The notes below the pieces were generated by a model. The model was not told where the DNA came from. It made no database searches and worked only from the letters and a program-made list of their open reading frames with translations. The translations under genes and the position numbers were made by a program. 36,003 nucleotides of DNA from Phascolarctobacterium sp. (lineage in GTDB: Bacteria; Bacillota; Negativicutes; Acidaminococcales; Acidaminococcaceae), in contig JAFTMR010000018.1 in the NCBI GenBank assembly GCA_017452325.1, positions 1 to 36,003 on the forward strand. Direction: 5' to 3'. This document shows positions 15,173 through 23,658 of this stretch, in pieces; the first letter of the stretch is position 1, and every line of letters starts with the position of its first letter.

Positions 15173-16399
15173 TTAACGACCAACGCGTTTTACGGTATTA
15201 GCTTTTACCACTTCAGGGTCCACAATCTTGCGAGCCAAGCCTTTTTCGATAGCAACCTTAGCCACAGCAGCAGCTACAGCCGGAGCTACACGAGGATCGA
15301 AAGCATCAGGAACAACATAGTCTTCACGCAAATCTTTTTCGTCAATCAAATCAACGATTGCCCAAACAGCAGCAACCTTCATATCTTCGGTAATAGCGCG
15401 GGCACGAACGTCGATAGCACCGCGGAACACACCGGGGAATACAGTTACATTGTTTGCTTGGTTAGGTCTATCGCTACGACCGGTACCTGCAACTGCAACG
15501 CCAGCTTCCTTAGCCAAATCATAAGTGGTTTCAGGAACAGGATTTGCCAGCGCAAATACAACAGCGTCTTTTGCCATGCTTTGCATAATTTCTTTAGTGA
15601 ATACGTTAGGAGCAGATACACCAATCAAAACGTCAGCGCCTTTAGCTACATCAGCCAAGGTTCCTTGCACTTTATCTTTATTGGTTACGGTAGCAAGGTA
15701 GGTTTGAATACGGTCAAGTTGAGCGTCAATACCTTCATAGAGAGCACCCCAACGGTCAACCATGATTACGTTTTCTGCGCCCATGTTAACCAACAGGCGA
15801 CCAATAGCACTACCTGCAGCACCGCAGCCGTTAACTACGAACTTAGCAGTTTTAAAATCTTTCTTCACGAAACGCAATGCGCCCATTACTGCAGACAGGC
15901 AAGCGATTGCAGTACCATGTTGGTCATCGTGGAACACAGGGATATCGCAAATTTCTTTCAAGCGGTCTTCAATGTCATAGCATTTGGGAGAGGAAATATC
16001 TTCCAGATTGATACCGGAATAGTTGGGTTCCAAGTACTTAACGGTTTTAATGAATTCTTCCGGGTCCTTGGTGCCCAAGCAAACAGGAACAGCATCAACA
16101 TCTGCAAAGGTTTTAAAGAGAGCAGCCTTGCCTTCCATTACAGGAATACCTGCTTCGGGGCCAATATCGCCCAAGCCAAGCACGCGGGTGCCGTCAGAAA
16201 TTACAGCAATCATATTGCCGCGACAGGTATATTCAAAAGATAAATCTTTATTTTCTTTGATGTCCTTGCAGGGTTCTGCAACACCGGGAGTGTATGCCAA
16301 AGACAAGTCATGGCGGGTTTCAATGGGTACTTTGCTAACAACTTTAATTTTGCCATTGTTATCCAAATGTAATTTGATGGCTTCGTCACGTAAGGTCAT
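15173..16399 (-). CDS. NAD(P)-dependent malic enzyme
   Basis: A 408-residue oxaloacetate-decarboxylating malate dehydrogenase that converts malate to pyruvate and CO2. Blocks: [13 protein letters not shown] (start of the catalytic domain), [40 protein letters not shown] (metal site), the nucleotide-binding [16 protein letters not shown], and FALANPVPE. The length fits the short bacterial type without a phosphotransacetylase domain. GGAGGAG lies 7 nt before the ATG. It leads the operon malic enzyme-fumarase alpha-fumarase beta, a pyruvate-malate-fumarate route. Confidence 0.93.
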   Translation of the reverse strand: MTLRDEAIKLHLDNNGKIKVVSKVPIETRHDLSLAYTPGVAEPCKDIKENKDLSFEYTCRGNMIAVISDGTRVLGLGDIGPEAGIPVMEGKAALFKTFADVDAVPVCLGTKDPEEFIKTVKYLEPNYSGINLEDISSPKCYDIEDRLKEICDIPVFHDDQHGTAIACLSAVMGALRFVKKDFKTAKFVVNGCGAAGSAIGRLLVNMGAENVIMVDRWGALYEGIDAQLDRIQTYLATVTNKDKVQGTLADVAKGADVLIGVSAPNVFTKEIMQSMAKDAVVFALANPVPETTYDLAKEAGVAVAGTGRSDRPNQANNVTVFPGVFRGAIDVRARAITEDMKVAAVWAIVDLIDEKDLREDYVVPDAFDPRVAPAVAAAVAKVAIEKGLARKIVDPEVVKANTVKRVGR

Positions 16400-16438
16400 A
16401 ATAAAACTCCTCCTAAAATTTAATTTAGTGATACTTCC

Positions 16439-16467
16439 ATTTTAATTTAAATCATACGTCATTGCAA
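16439..16467 (-). promoter_or_regulatory. Promoter of the malic enzyme-fumarase operon
   Basis: On the minus strand TTGCAA (16462-16467), a 17-nt spacer and TAAAAT (16439-16444). The -35 is the edge of a 39-bp inverted repeat, which suggests regulated access. Confidence 0.5.
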
Positions 16468-16500
16468 GTTTTTAGTTAATTAAACTTAAAAACCTTGCAA
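16462..16500. repeat. 39-bp inverted repeat over the malic enzyme promoter
   Basis: TTGCAAG-t-TTTTAGTT and AAACTTAAAAAC-c-TTGCAA form nearly complete arms around AATT. No T tract follows on the minus strand, so it is not a clear terminator for the upstream yfcE gene. Its overlap with the -35 suggests an operator. Confidence 0.5.
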
Positions 16501-16540
16501 AATTCCTGCAAAGATTTTAAAAACTTTATCCCATTCCAAA

Positions 16541-17065
16541 CTACAAGCAATCAGCACAAAAAGTAAACAGGGGCTTGGGCTCTTCCACAGGCAGCTCAAT
16601 AAATTCCACCTGCGGACGCTCCCCCTCGTTCAGAGTAAGCACTGCCAAGCTGGGCTTGCTGCCACCGCGGGGACGAGCAGGGCTTCCCGGATTGACCAGC
16701 AGCACATCACCAAACCATTTTGCCATGGGTACATGGGTATGCCCGTAAACAACAATGCTTGTTTCCAGACGATGCGCCCACCACGCCAGCTCTCCTACCT
16801 CGCCATGATGAAAATACCTATGCCCATGGGTAAGCCAAATATTGAAGCCTTCGCGTTCAAAGATTTCATCAGGATTGGCTACTCCATCCTTATCGCAGTT
16901 GCCACTTACCTTAATGACCGGCAACCCCGTCAGAGTCTCCAAAATATTTGCATCAGGAGCGTAATCACCCGTATGCAAAATGAGCTCCACCGGCGGCAAC
17001 AGCTGTACCGCTTTGCGCATTGCCTGTTGATTGCCATGGGTATCGCCAATAATACCTATTCTCAT
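16541..17065 (-). CDS. YfcE-type metallophosphoesterase
   Basis: A 174-residue calcineurin-like phosphodiesterase of the YfcE/MJ0936 group. Metal and catalytic motifs: GDTHGN (7-12), HTGDYAPD, SGNCD, LTHGH and GHTHVP; NPGSPARPRGG is the usual late signature. It hydrolyses phosphodiesters in vitro; the natural substrate is unknown. The start ATG 17063-17065 overlaps the rdgB stop as ATGA, so the genes are translationally coupled. This rdgB-yfcE pairing recurs in Firmicutes. The C-terminus FCADCL carries two Cys. Confidence 0.9.
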   Translation of the reverse strand: MRIGIIGDTHGNQQAMRKAVQLLPPVELILHTGDYAPDANILETLTGLPVIKVSGNCDKDGVANPDEIFEREGFNIWLTHGHRYFHHGEVGELAWWAHRLETSIVVYGHTHVPMAKWFGDVLLVNPGSPARPRGGSKPSLAVLTLNEGERPQVEFIELPVEEPKPLFTFCADCL

Positions 17066-17655
17066 CTTTTCTTTTCCCACAGCGCAACCAGTTTACGAAT
17101 TGCCTTGCCACGATGGCTAATTTTATTCTTTTCCTGTATGGTAGCTTCTGCCATCCCCTTGTGCAGCTCTGTAGACCAGAACAAGGGGTCATAACCAAAG
17201 CCACCATCACCTAAGGGCTCGTGGAGCAGCATACCTTCGCAGATGCCATCCACCTCGTTCAGCACCTTACCACTGGGCAAAGCCACTGCCAAGGCACAGC
17301 GGAAGCGGCAGGTACGTTTTACCTGGAACTTCATAATATGCAAAAGCTTTTCGTTGTTTTCTGCATCAGTAGCCTTTTCGCCTGCATAACGGGCACTGCG
17401 TACACCGGGCGCTCCGTCCAAAGCCTGCACTTCCAAACCGCTGTCATCGGCAATGCAGGGCACACCGGTTTTCTTAGCATAGTATTGTGCCTTCAAGCGA
17501 GCGTTAGCCGCAAAAGTACGTCCTGTTTCCGCAGGCTCTTCAATCTCGTCAAAATCTGCCAAGCATTTAACCTCAATGGGTAAATCTTTCATTAACGCTT
17601 TAAATTCTTCTAACTTACCCAAATTATGGGTAGCAATTACTAGTTCCTTAATCAC
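17062..17655 (-). CDS. rdgB: XTP/dITP pyrophosphatase (RdgB/HAM1)
   Basis: A 197-residue house-cleaning nucleotidase that removes deaminated purine nucleotides (dITP, XTP). Motifs: ATHNLGKLEEF (substrate loop, from residue 8), FAANARLKA, ADDSGLEV and GAPGVRSARYAG, and SHRGKAI near the end. GTG at 17653-17655 is the start, with GAGG 8 nt upstream. It lies 13 nt after the HDAC-like gene and overlaps yfcE by 4 nt. Confidence 0.93.
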   Translation of the reverse strand: MIKELVIATHNLGKLEEFKALMKDLPIEVKCLADFDEIEEPAETGRTFAANARLKAQYYAKKTGVPCIADDSGLEVQALDGAPGVRSARYAGEKATDAENNEKLLHIMKFQVKRTCRFRCALAVALPSGKVLNEVDGICEGMLLHEPLGDGGFGYDPLFWSTELHKGMAEATIQEKNKISHRGKAIRKLVALWEKKR

Positions 17656-17668
17656 CTTTTAAACCTCA

Positions 17669-18985
17669 CTAAATTGTTTCGATGAATCCATCCACAATCT
17701 GCTGAACGAAAACATACTGCCAACGCCCCGTCTTCTTCTCACGCAGAGCTTCATCATAAGCACGTTGCCTGCAATTGGGGCAAATATCCCGAGGCAGACA
17801 GACGATGAACGCACTTTGGTCACCAAAGCGTGTATCCTCAGCCGCAGTTTGAATGGTAAAGTATCCGCCACAGCTCTTACAGTAACGTACAGTTTCTACC
17901 TGCTGTTCACGAATGCCCTCTTCATCATAATAAATATGCTTCTTGCGCTGCCAAACGCCATTGCATTTTTGCAGCAGCTCCTTGCGCGTACGCTCACGAT
18001 TAAAATACAAATCCCCAACCTGCTCAATCAGCTGGTCAACACGTTTGTTGCAACGTGGGTCCTGCTTGCGCAGCTCGCTCATATCAGGCTCCAGCACCTT
18101 GCTGTAGTCCATACCTGCCATCGCCAAAATGATACCCGTATTGACATAGGGCAAAGCACTTTCTACAGAATAACCGCCTTCCAGTACAGCAATATCCGCC
18201 TGTAATTTATCTGCCAAGCGGGCGTAGCCTTGAGCAGTAACCGCCATGGAAGCCAAGGGGTCAGAAAAATGGTTGTCCTGACCGGCAGAGTTGATTATCA
18301 GCTCCGGCTGGAAGTCTTCCAGAATATGGCTAATCAAACCGTCGTACAAGCGGTGCAGACCTTCGTCGCCAGTTCCCGGAAGCAGGGGCAAATTGATATT
18401 GGTACCCCAAGCACCGGGGCTGCCTGCTTCTTCAGGAAAGCCCGTCCCCGGATACAGAGTGCGTCCGTCCTGGTGGAAGGAAATATACAGCGTATTAGGG
18501 TCGTGATAGAACACGTCCTGTGAGCCGTCCCCATGATGCACATCCGTATCAATTACAGCAATGCGCTTCACACCATAACGGCTTCTTAAATATTCTACCA
18601 TTATTGCTTCTATATTAACAGTACAAAATCCGCGAATACCATGAACAACACGCATAGCATGATGTCCGGGCGGACGCACAAGCGCGAAAGCACGCTTTAC
18701 TTCACCGCGCATAACTGCGTCAGCGGCAGTCAGGCAACCGCCTGCAGAAGCAAGGTGAGCAGGAGTAATAAGCCTTGCGATTCCCGGCACGCCAATATGG
18801 GCACGCTGCAAATCGTTAATCTGGGCCAAGCGAGGGCGATACTCCTTAATCTCCTCGCAATCAAATAGGCCCTCTTCTTCCAGCTGGTCGCGAGTGTATA
18901 ATAAACGCTCCTGCCTTTCGGGATGGGTAGGACTAATCATCCAGTCGAAGGCCGGAAAAAATACTAAGCCGAGAGTGTTCTTCAT
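17669..18985 (-). CDS. Histone deacetylase-family protein with C-terminal zinc ribbon
   Basis: A 438-residue arginase-fold deacetylase of the AcuC/HdaH/AphA superfamily. Zinc and catalytic motifs: RPPGHHA, DTDVHHGDG, SAGQDNHFSDPLA and LEGGY. A downstream extension of about 110 residues carries paired CKSCGG and CPNCRQ knuckles (a likely zinc ribbon), which is not part of standard AcuC. Bacterial members deacetylate acetyl-lysine or acetyl-polyamines; the substrate here is unknown. The start overlaps the hydantoinase-like gene by 4 nt (ATGA), so the two are coupled. This minus-strand operon continues into rdgB and yfcE. Confidence 0.88.
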   Translation of the reverse strand: MKNTLGLVFFPAFDWMISPTHPERQERLLYTRDQLEEEGLFDCEEIKEYRPRLAQINDLQRAHIGVPGIARLITPAHLASAGGCLTAADAVMRGEVKRAFALVRPPGHHAMRVVHGIRGFCTVNIEAIMVEYLRSRYGVKRIAVIDTDVHHGDGSQDVFYHDPNTLYISFHQDGRTLYPGTGFPEEAGSPGAWGTNINLPLLPGTGDEGLHRLYDGLISHILEDFQPELIINSAGQDNHFSDPLASMAVTAQGYARLADKLQADIAVLEGGYSVESALPYVNTGIILAMAGMDYSKVLEPDMSELRKQDPRCNKRVDQLIEQVGDLYFNRERTRKELLQKCNGVWQRKKHIYYDEEGIREQQVETVRYCKSCGGYFTIQTAAEDTRFGDQSAFIVCLPRDICPNCRQRAYDEALREKKTGRWQYVFVQQIVDGFIETI

Positions 18986-20631
18986 AATTCTACCTCCCTG
19001 CCTTTAATTTTATGTAGGATACCGGGCTTGAGCTGCATCCTCAAATTAAAGATATCCCCTGTATCATAATAGCTATGGATGGTGCGGAAGTGCTCGCAGC
19101 TAATAAGCTCCACTTCCTGTCCCGGCAGCTGCCAGTCAGCCGCCTGTTGATGTAACCAGTCTGCCAAAATTTTTTCCGCAACCCTTTGTCCAAAGCCGCT
19201 AGGCAACCGCTCACGCTTGCCGCTTTCCGGAATAATGTAGTAGCCATCCGTCGTATCAGCTCTAAGCCCTGCGGACAAAGTAGGTCTTGCCAAGGCTGCA
19301 CCAATGGCATTGGCAACCATGGCGCCTTGGGGTATTTCCACAGGCAAGTTCATAGCTTCACCCACAGCCTTCACCAAGCCAAGGCTACCACCACCCACGC
19401 CAATGAGCTGCGCAGGCTCAAACTCCGTACCGCGGATAACATCATCAACGGTGTAAACAGGCTGCTTCGCCCATTCCACCAGCATATCTTCAATGGTCGC
19501 AGTAATCTGCGCCACTGCACTTTCCACAATCTTGCGTGCCTCACTGGCAGGCTCGCCACCTAGGGCAGCAATGGCTTCCCAAGATTTACGTTCATCACCA
19601 AAGCGAACATACCCTGCCACAATCAAGGCATCACTTAAAGTTGCAGCCCCTCCCCCAATGGCAGCAGCAGGACCCTCACGCTCCGGTCCAACCTGGTACC
19701 CATCAGTAAGCTTGGTAATCTTACTATCGCCGCCAATACCAATGCTACGCATATGGAAGGCGCGCACTGCCGTAGGATAACCGTTAAGGCTGGCACCACG
19801 CTTCGCCATCAAGGGCAAACCATTTTCCCAAAAGGCAATATCCGTAGTAGTGCCGCCAACATCTAAAGAAATACTGTTCACTTCCGGAGCAGCCAAAGCT
19901 TCTATACCAAGGACGGAAGCCGCCGGACCGGTAAACACTGCTTCCACAGGTTGCTCCAAGGCAACGTCCAAGGGCAACGTGCCACCATCAGCCTTTAAAA
20001 TATGTACGGGAGCAGTAATGCACCTATTCGCCATGGCAAGCTTCACCTTTTGGCAGAACTTATCAAAAACTTTATACACAGCGGCTGCAAAATACGCAGA
20101 ATTAGTACGGCGTACAAAATTTAGCTCGCCACTGAGCTCACTGCCCAAGAAAACCTTTTTATAACCGCACTTCTTTAGCTCATGCTCCAGCAAATATTCA
20201 TTCTGCGGTTGGCGTACGGCAAACTTACCACTCACTGCGCATACTCCGCTACCCTTAGTATTCAGCAAATCACGATGCTTGCTCCAATCAATCTGCGCCG
20301 TAATCTTACCGCGATGGTCAACATAACCGCTCACATAATAAGGCTCGACAGGAAACTTCCCCTTGACGTTCATCCCCGGGCCCGTCATAACAGCTAAAAA
20401 CACCGGGTCAATTTTATTTTCCGTCAACGCGTTGGTCACAATAGTACTGGAAATTACCACACGTTCTAAACTACCGGCAAAACCATCCAGTAAAACCTTA
20501 TCCAGCGCCGCCAAAATACTTTGCAAAACATCCTGATGGTTAGTAGGCACCTTAGCCTGCGCTAAAATCTGTTCGTTACCAATGACAACCGCATCAGTAA
20601 AGGTACCACCCACGTCAATCCCTAATAACAT
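18982..20631 (-). CDS. Hydantoinase/oxoprolinase-family ASKHA protein, stand-alone
   Basis: A 549-residue member of the HyuA-type family with actin-like ATPase folds. Phosphate-binding motifs are GIDVGGTFTDAVV at the N-terminus and LDVGGTTTDIAFW in the middle, followed by MRSIGIGGDSKI. Classical HyuA is about 700 residues and works with HyuB; here the protein is shorter and no HyuB gene is nearby, so ATP-dependent hydantoin or oxoproline cleavage is not assured. AAGGAGG lies 6 nt before the ATG. It is the first gene of the operon with the HDAC-like protein, rdgB and yfcE. Confidence 0.85.
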   Translation of the reverse strand: MLLGIDVGGTFTDAVVIGNEQILAQAKVPTNHQDVLQSILAALDKVLLDGFAGSLERVVISSTIVTNALTENKIDPVFLAVMTGPGMNVKGKFPVEPYYVSGYVDHRGKITAQIDWSKHRDLLNTKGSGVCAVSGKFAVRQPQNEYLLEHELKKCGYKKVFLGSELSGELNFVRRTNSAYFAAAVYKVFDKFCQKVKLAMANRCITAPVHILKADGGTLPLDVALEQPVEAVFTGPAASVLGIEALAAPEVNSISLDVGGTTTDIAFWENGLPLMAKRGASLNGYPTAVRAFHMRSIGIGGDSKITKLTDGYQVGPEREGPAAAIGGGAATLSDALIVAGYVRFGDERKSWEAIAALGGEPASEARKIVESAVAQITATIEDMLVEWAKQPVYTVDDVIRGTEFEPAQLIGVGGGSLGLVKAVGEAMNLPVEIPQGAMVANAIGAALARPTLSAGLRADTTDGYYIIPESGKRERLPSGFGQRVAEKILADWLHQQAADWQLPGQEVELISCEHFRTIHSYYDTGDIFNLRMQLKPGILHKIKGREVEL

Positions 20632-20724
20632 GCTTCCACCTCCTTACATATTTTACACACAAATCATCTTTTACTAATTCTATAAAAACGCTAAAAATTC
20701 CTTTACTATCCCTCAAAAAAGGAG

Positions 20725-20753
20725 AAAAGCTCCGGACTTTCGTCCAGAGCTTT
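20725..20753 (-). terminator. Intrinsic terminator
   Basis: AAAGCTCTGGAC and GTCCGGAGCTTTT pair, followed by CTCCTTTTTTG on the minus strand, downstream of the small exported protein. Confidence 0.8.
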
Positions 20754-20775
20754 CTGTTTGGAGGGAGATTGTCTA

Positions 20776-21228
20776 TCAATCAGCGTCGAAAACGTATACT
20801 ACATTTCTCTTAGAATCTTTTTGCACTACATAGTAGTCAACATCGCCTTTACGGATATCTTCGCGGTCAGCATCTGCGGTGATATCTTCACCAATCGCCG
20901 GAAGGAGCCTGCCATCAACCTTTACGCCCCTAAGTTGTACGAAGGGCATACCTTTGGTGTAGGTCAAGCGAACCTTGCCATCAGCGTCAGCCTTAACGCT
21001 TTCAACCACGCCGTCGTGGTCAACATATTCTAAGGTTGCACCAGCAAGCGGTACTTCTTTTTCATCTACCAGAACGTACACAAATTGTACCTTGCCGGGA
21101 ACTGCCTCACGATGAGATTCTACTTTATATGCATTTTTAAAGGGATTGTATTCATGTGCCAATGCCGGAGCTTCGATTGCTACGCTCATAACCATTGCTG
21201 CGAGTAAACCTAACATCATTTTTTTCAT
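20776..21228 (-). CDS. Exported protein with Ig-like fold, unknown function
   Basis: A 150-residue protein with a signal peptide (residues 1 to about 24, ending PALAH) and a mature part rich in beta-strand patterns. The pattern VPLAGATLEYVDHDGVVESV then KADADGKVRLTY resembles carboxypeptidase-regulatory or DUF4198-type domains of periplasmic proteins near metal transport systems. The mature N-terminus begins HEY. No catalytic motif is visible. ATG 21226-21228 is chosen because GGAG is 9 nt upstream. It is monocistronic with its own strong promoter and terminator. Confidence 0.7.
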   Translation of the reverse strand: MKKMMLGLLAAMVMSVAIEAPALAHEYNPFKNAYKVESHREAVPGKVQFVYVLVDEKEVPLAGATLEYVDHDGVVESVKADADGKVRLTYTKGMPFVQLRGVKVDGRLLPAIGEDITADADREDIRKGDVDYYVVQKDSKRNVVYVFDAD

Positions 21229-21287
21229 ATGGGTCAACTCCTTTTAATTTATTCTAACCCGTTAGAGTCAGTGTTTTTGTTACTCTT

Positions 21288-21316
21288 ATTATAACAGAGC
21301 ATTCCCACTCGTTCAA
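21288..21316 (-). promoter_or_regulatory. Promoter of the small exported protein
   Basis: Minus strand TTGAAC (21311-21316), a 17-nt spacer and a perfect TATAAT (21288-21293). Confidence 0.7.
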
Positions 21317-21319
21317 TGG

Positions 21320-21765
21320 GTATTTGTGAAGAATTTGCGAAAAGAGAAAACCACTCGCAGGGGAAGCACTGATTTATAAGCTTACAAATTTAAAATCACT
21401 AAAAACCCAGTCCTGGTGTACGTTTTCATCATTTTAAGTCACAATCTTTGTACGTCACTAAAACACAGAAATAGTACATTTTGCTAACAAATCATATCCT
21501 TTATCCAAACGGTTACTAAACGGTTACTAAATCATCAATAAAGCACCATATGCAAACCTCTTTGGTTATTACAGTATTTAACAATAAAAGAATCCATTAA
21601 ATGAGAAAGCAAATGCAGAATAATGGTTAATGCCTTTTACCAATCATTGACCCACATAAATTAATATCCGTGCTACTACTTAAATTATACTTATTTAAAA
21701 TCACCTCTAGGTACTTATGTCCTGGGATGTTTATTAATTATTTCTATCCAAAAGGAGCTCTATCA
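21320..21765. other. AT-rich non-coding stretch with tandem 11-bp repeat
   Basis: No gene is supported here. The one clear structure is a tandem direct repeat, AAACGGTTACT twice at 21507-21528. Two GTACGT-containing segments occur near 21418-21455. The stretch leads into a small excisionase-like gene, so it may be what is left of an integrated element. Confidence 0.45.
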
Positions 21766-21909
21766 ATGAAAGCAATAATCTTAAAGCCAAGAATCGCAGC
21801 CTATGACCTTTTCCGAAATGGAGAAATAAAATGCTTCCGTCTAAAAAATCGTTGGAAGATACCAAAACAGTCTGTAATAGATTATATTAACGAAAAGGCG
21901 AATATGTAA
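21766..21909 (+). CDS. Truncated excisionase-like HTH protein
   Basis: A 47-residue protein whose AAYDLFRNGEIKCFRLKN then RWKIPKQSVIDYI matches the second half of excisionase-family (HTH_17) DNA-binding domains, usually seen as AYxLVxSGxIKxFKxGxxWxIPKxxVxxYI. The first helix of the domain is missing and no upstream in-frame sequence supplies it. A strong AAAGGAG 8 nt before ATG 21766 and a perfect terminator after the stop suggest it is still expressed. It is likely a relic of an integrative element, or a minimal regulator. Confidence 0.6.
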   Translation: MKAIILKPRIAAYDLFRNGEIKCFRLKNRWKIPKQSVIDYINEKANM

Positions 21910-21910
21910 C

Positions 21911-21950
21911 AGAAAAGCTATCCTTATATAAGGATAGCTTTTCTGCTTTT
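21911..21950 (+). terminator. Perfect palindromic terminator
   Basis: AGAAAAGCTATCCTTAT and ATAAGGATAGCTTTTCT are exact reverse complements, followed by GCTTTTT. Confidence 0.88.
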
Positions 21951-22045
21951 TAGGAGTTGAGATGAATTGTATGCTGGAAAGCTCAGCAGAGCCTTGACCA
22001 CTTGTTAAATCACTTGCTGCCTTTGTTAATCAAAAGCAAGCAATT

Positions 22046-22453
22046 TTATTGTTTACCTTGGTGCTTTTCAAAGAAGGCGTTGTATTCCGCTACAACCTTG
22101 TTAGCATTTTCAATCGCCATGTTTCTTTGCTCAGCGATATGGTTTAAATCGTCTGTCGCACCATCAATATACTTTTGGGCTGCATCCATATAAGCAGTTA
22201 CCGCTGCAACCCACTTGGTAATAGCTTCAGTATCGCTAATGCTTTTGGGCGTTGGTGGGATTGCAGGCAACACATCTGCTTGCAAAGGATAAGCACTAGC
22301 CATATTGGTAGCCTTGGGAGCAGTTTGCTCCACAGCAGTTGCTTTACCTTGGCTTGTCCCTTTATCCGCAGTGCTTTGCGCTTGCGCAGTACACGCAATA
22401 CCGCACACCAAAACCATTGCCAAAATCACCTTACAGATTTTCTTGTTACACAT
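22046..22453 (-). CDS. Small exported protein, unknown function
   Basis: 135 residues with a signal peptide (about 1-25, ending AQAQ), a Thr/Ala/Pro-rich linker, then a helical C-terminal half from about residue 75 (ITKWVAAVTAYMDAAQKY, DLNHIAEQRN). The shape suits a periplasmic helical protein or chaperone-like factor. Its start overlaps the end of the XRE gene by 28 nt, so it is translated from the same message. It is the last gene of the autotransporter array. I do not recognise a family. Confidence 0.7.
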   Translation of the reverse strand: MCNKKICKVILAMVLVCGIACTAQAQSTADKGTSQGKATAVEQTAPKATNMASAYPLQADVLPAIPPTPKSISDTEAITKWVAAVTAYMDAAQKYIDGATDDLNHIAEQRNMAIENANKVVAEYNAFFEKHQGKQ

Positions 22454-22692
22454 ATACTTTTAATCCTTGCATCTGTTGTTCTTAGAAGCTCCACAATATT
22501 TATGTTCATACTTTCCGCAATGCGCAGATACACAGACAATGGCACCTCATCAACGTCTATCCCTCTTTCAATTCTGGACAGCTTGCCCACGCCAATGTTC
22601 ACGTTCCGTGCCAAAACCACCTGCGTTAACCCGCGCAGCTTGCGGTGAAACACAATGTTCGCCCCTATATCCTTGTAAACATTTTCATTCAT
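22426..22692 (-). CDS. XRE-family helix-turn-helix regulator
   Basis: An 88-residue Cro/C1-type protein. The HTH spans about residues 8-60: IGANIVFHRKLRGLTQVVLA, then VGKLSRIERG, then PLSVYLRIAESMNINIVEL. It is small and has no second domain, so it probably binds DNA as a dimer. ATG 22690-22692 is chosen with GAAGGG 8 nt upstream. It sits between ompH/skp and a small exported protein and is likely a regulator of this array, possibly autoregulatory. Confidence 0.85.
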   Translation of the reverse strand: MNENVYKDIGANIVFHRKLRGLTQVVLARNVNIGVGKLSRIERGIDVDEVPLSVYLRIAESMNINIVELLRTTDARIKSICVTRKSVR

Positions 22693-22707
22693 AACTTGAA
22701 CCCTTCC

Positions 22708-22720
22708 ACCACTTCGTGGT
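22708..22720 (-). promoter_or_regulatory. Hairpin beside the XRE ribosome site
   Basis: ACCACGAAGTGGT is an inverted repeat with 5-bp arms, directly before GGAAGGG of the XRE gene. It could be an operator or an RNA hairpin that limits ribosome access. Confidence 0.35.
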
Positions 22721-22746
22721 ACGCCCCTCAAGGAATGGTTAAGAAA

Positions 22747-23163
22747 TTACATTTTCAGCGCCGCAATTACTTCCTGGGTCAAATCCTTGCCGCCTGCAAT
22801 CATGGCGCCTGCGTTCACAACGCTGTCGATATTGTTAGTCTTAGCCACACGCAGGATAGTGCGTCTAATCTTTTTATTGATAGGTTCATACTTACCTTGT
22901 TCAAACTTCGCCATTTGGGCATTCAACTTGTTGGCAAGTCCAATCTTTTCCTTATCAGTGGCGAGCGCTTTAGATTCAGTATTGAACTGCTCCTGCAAAC
23001 GAGCCTTCTCAGCAATAACCTCTTGGGCAACTTGCTTGATGCCGGGATAGTTTGCAACAACAGCGTTCCAATCCACAAAGCCAAGTTCTGCGGCGAAGGC
23101 ACTGGTGCTAAAGCCCAAAGCCATCAATGCGGAACAAAGTAAGGTCATAAGTTTTTTCTTCAT
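22747..23163 (-). CDS. OmpH/Skp-family periplasmic chaperone
   Basis: 138 residues with a signal peptide ending in SAFA (about residue 24). The mature start AELGFVDWNAVVANYPGIKQ is the family pattern, and a long helical segment (about 45-100; KARLQEQFNTESKAL) forms the tentacle arms of Skp-like trimers. Skp holds unfolded outer-membrane proteins in the periplasm on the way to the BAM complex. It lies 17 nt after the YbjN-like gene and downstream of the giant autotransporter, so it may be a dedicated chaperone. Negativicutes often carry several ompH copies. Confidence 0.85.
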   Translation of the reverse strand: MKKKLMTLLCSALMALGFSTSAFAAELGFVDWNAVVANYPGIKQVAQEVIAEKARLQEQFNTESKALATDKEKIGLANKLNAQMAKFEQGKYEPINKKIRRTILRVAKTNNIDSVVNAGAMIAGGKDLTQEVIAALKM

Positions 23164-23180
23164 TTAAAGTAGGTCTCCTG

Positions 23181-23627
23181 TTATTCAATTTCTTTCCAGA
23201 TTTTTGCCATGATGGAAGCGTATTCTGCTTCGAGGAACTTCACGGTTTCTGCAATGATGGCATTTACCAAAGCAGGGTCAAAAGCATCATCTTTAGAAAC
23301 GATGCATGCGTTAAGGAGCAAATCGCCTTCATTGGTTACTACAAATTTATACACTCTGTAGTTGTTGTTCATTTCGTTCAGGTAGGTAGCAACTTTAGCA
23401 AGCACATCACCTTTAATGATTTCAGGAGCAAGGCGAACTTGAAGCAGTCCGTACACGCTTTTATCAAGCAAGATTGCGAAAGGAAGTGTTTGACCTTTAA
23501 CTTGCATCAAGCTGTGGAACACAGCGGTTTCGTTTTCGTCATTGCGTTCTTCAATTTGGAAGCATTCAATTTTATTTTCAGCAAAGAAGTCTTTAAGTTT
23601 AGTAGTTTTTACATTAACATTTTCCAT
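23181..23627 (-). CDS. YbjN-domain protein
   Basis: 148 residues without a signal peptide, so cytosolic. The pattern fits the YbjN fold, which resembles type III secretion chaperones: LKDFFAENKIECFQIEER, then FAILLDKSVYGLLQVRLAP, NEMNNNYRVYKFVVTNEGDL and LVNAIIAETVKFLEAEY. In this setting it may keep the autotransporter precursor export-competent before Sec, but that is inference. GGAG is 11 nt before the ATG. It follows the autotransporter gene after 63 nt that contain a perfect hairpin, and precedes ompH/skp by 17 nt. Confidence 0.7.
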   Translation of the reverse strand: MENVNVKTTKLKDFFAENKIECFQIEERNDENETAVFHSLMQVKGQTLPFAILLDKSVYGLLQVRLAPEIIKGDVLAKVATYLNEMNNNYRVYKFVVTNEGDLLLNACIVSKDDAFDPALVNAIIAETVKFLEAEYASIMAKIWKEIE

Positions 23628-23658
23628 TTTATGGTTGTCTCCTTATATCTAGGGTGGA

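Noticed and set aside
15458-16243. A 261-codon plus-strand frame opposite malic enzyme
   Set aside because: Malic enzyme motifs are unambiguous on the minus strand; the opposite frame has no support.
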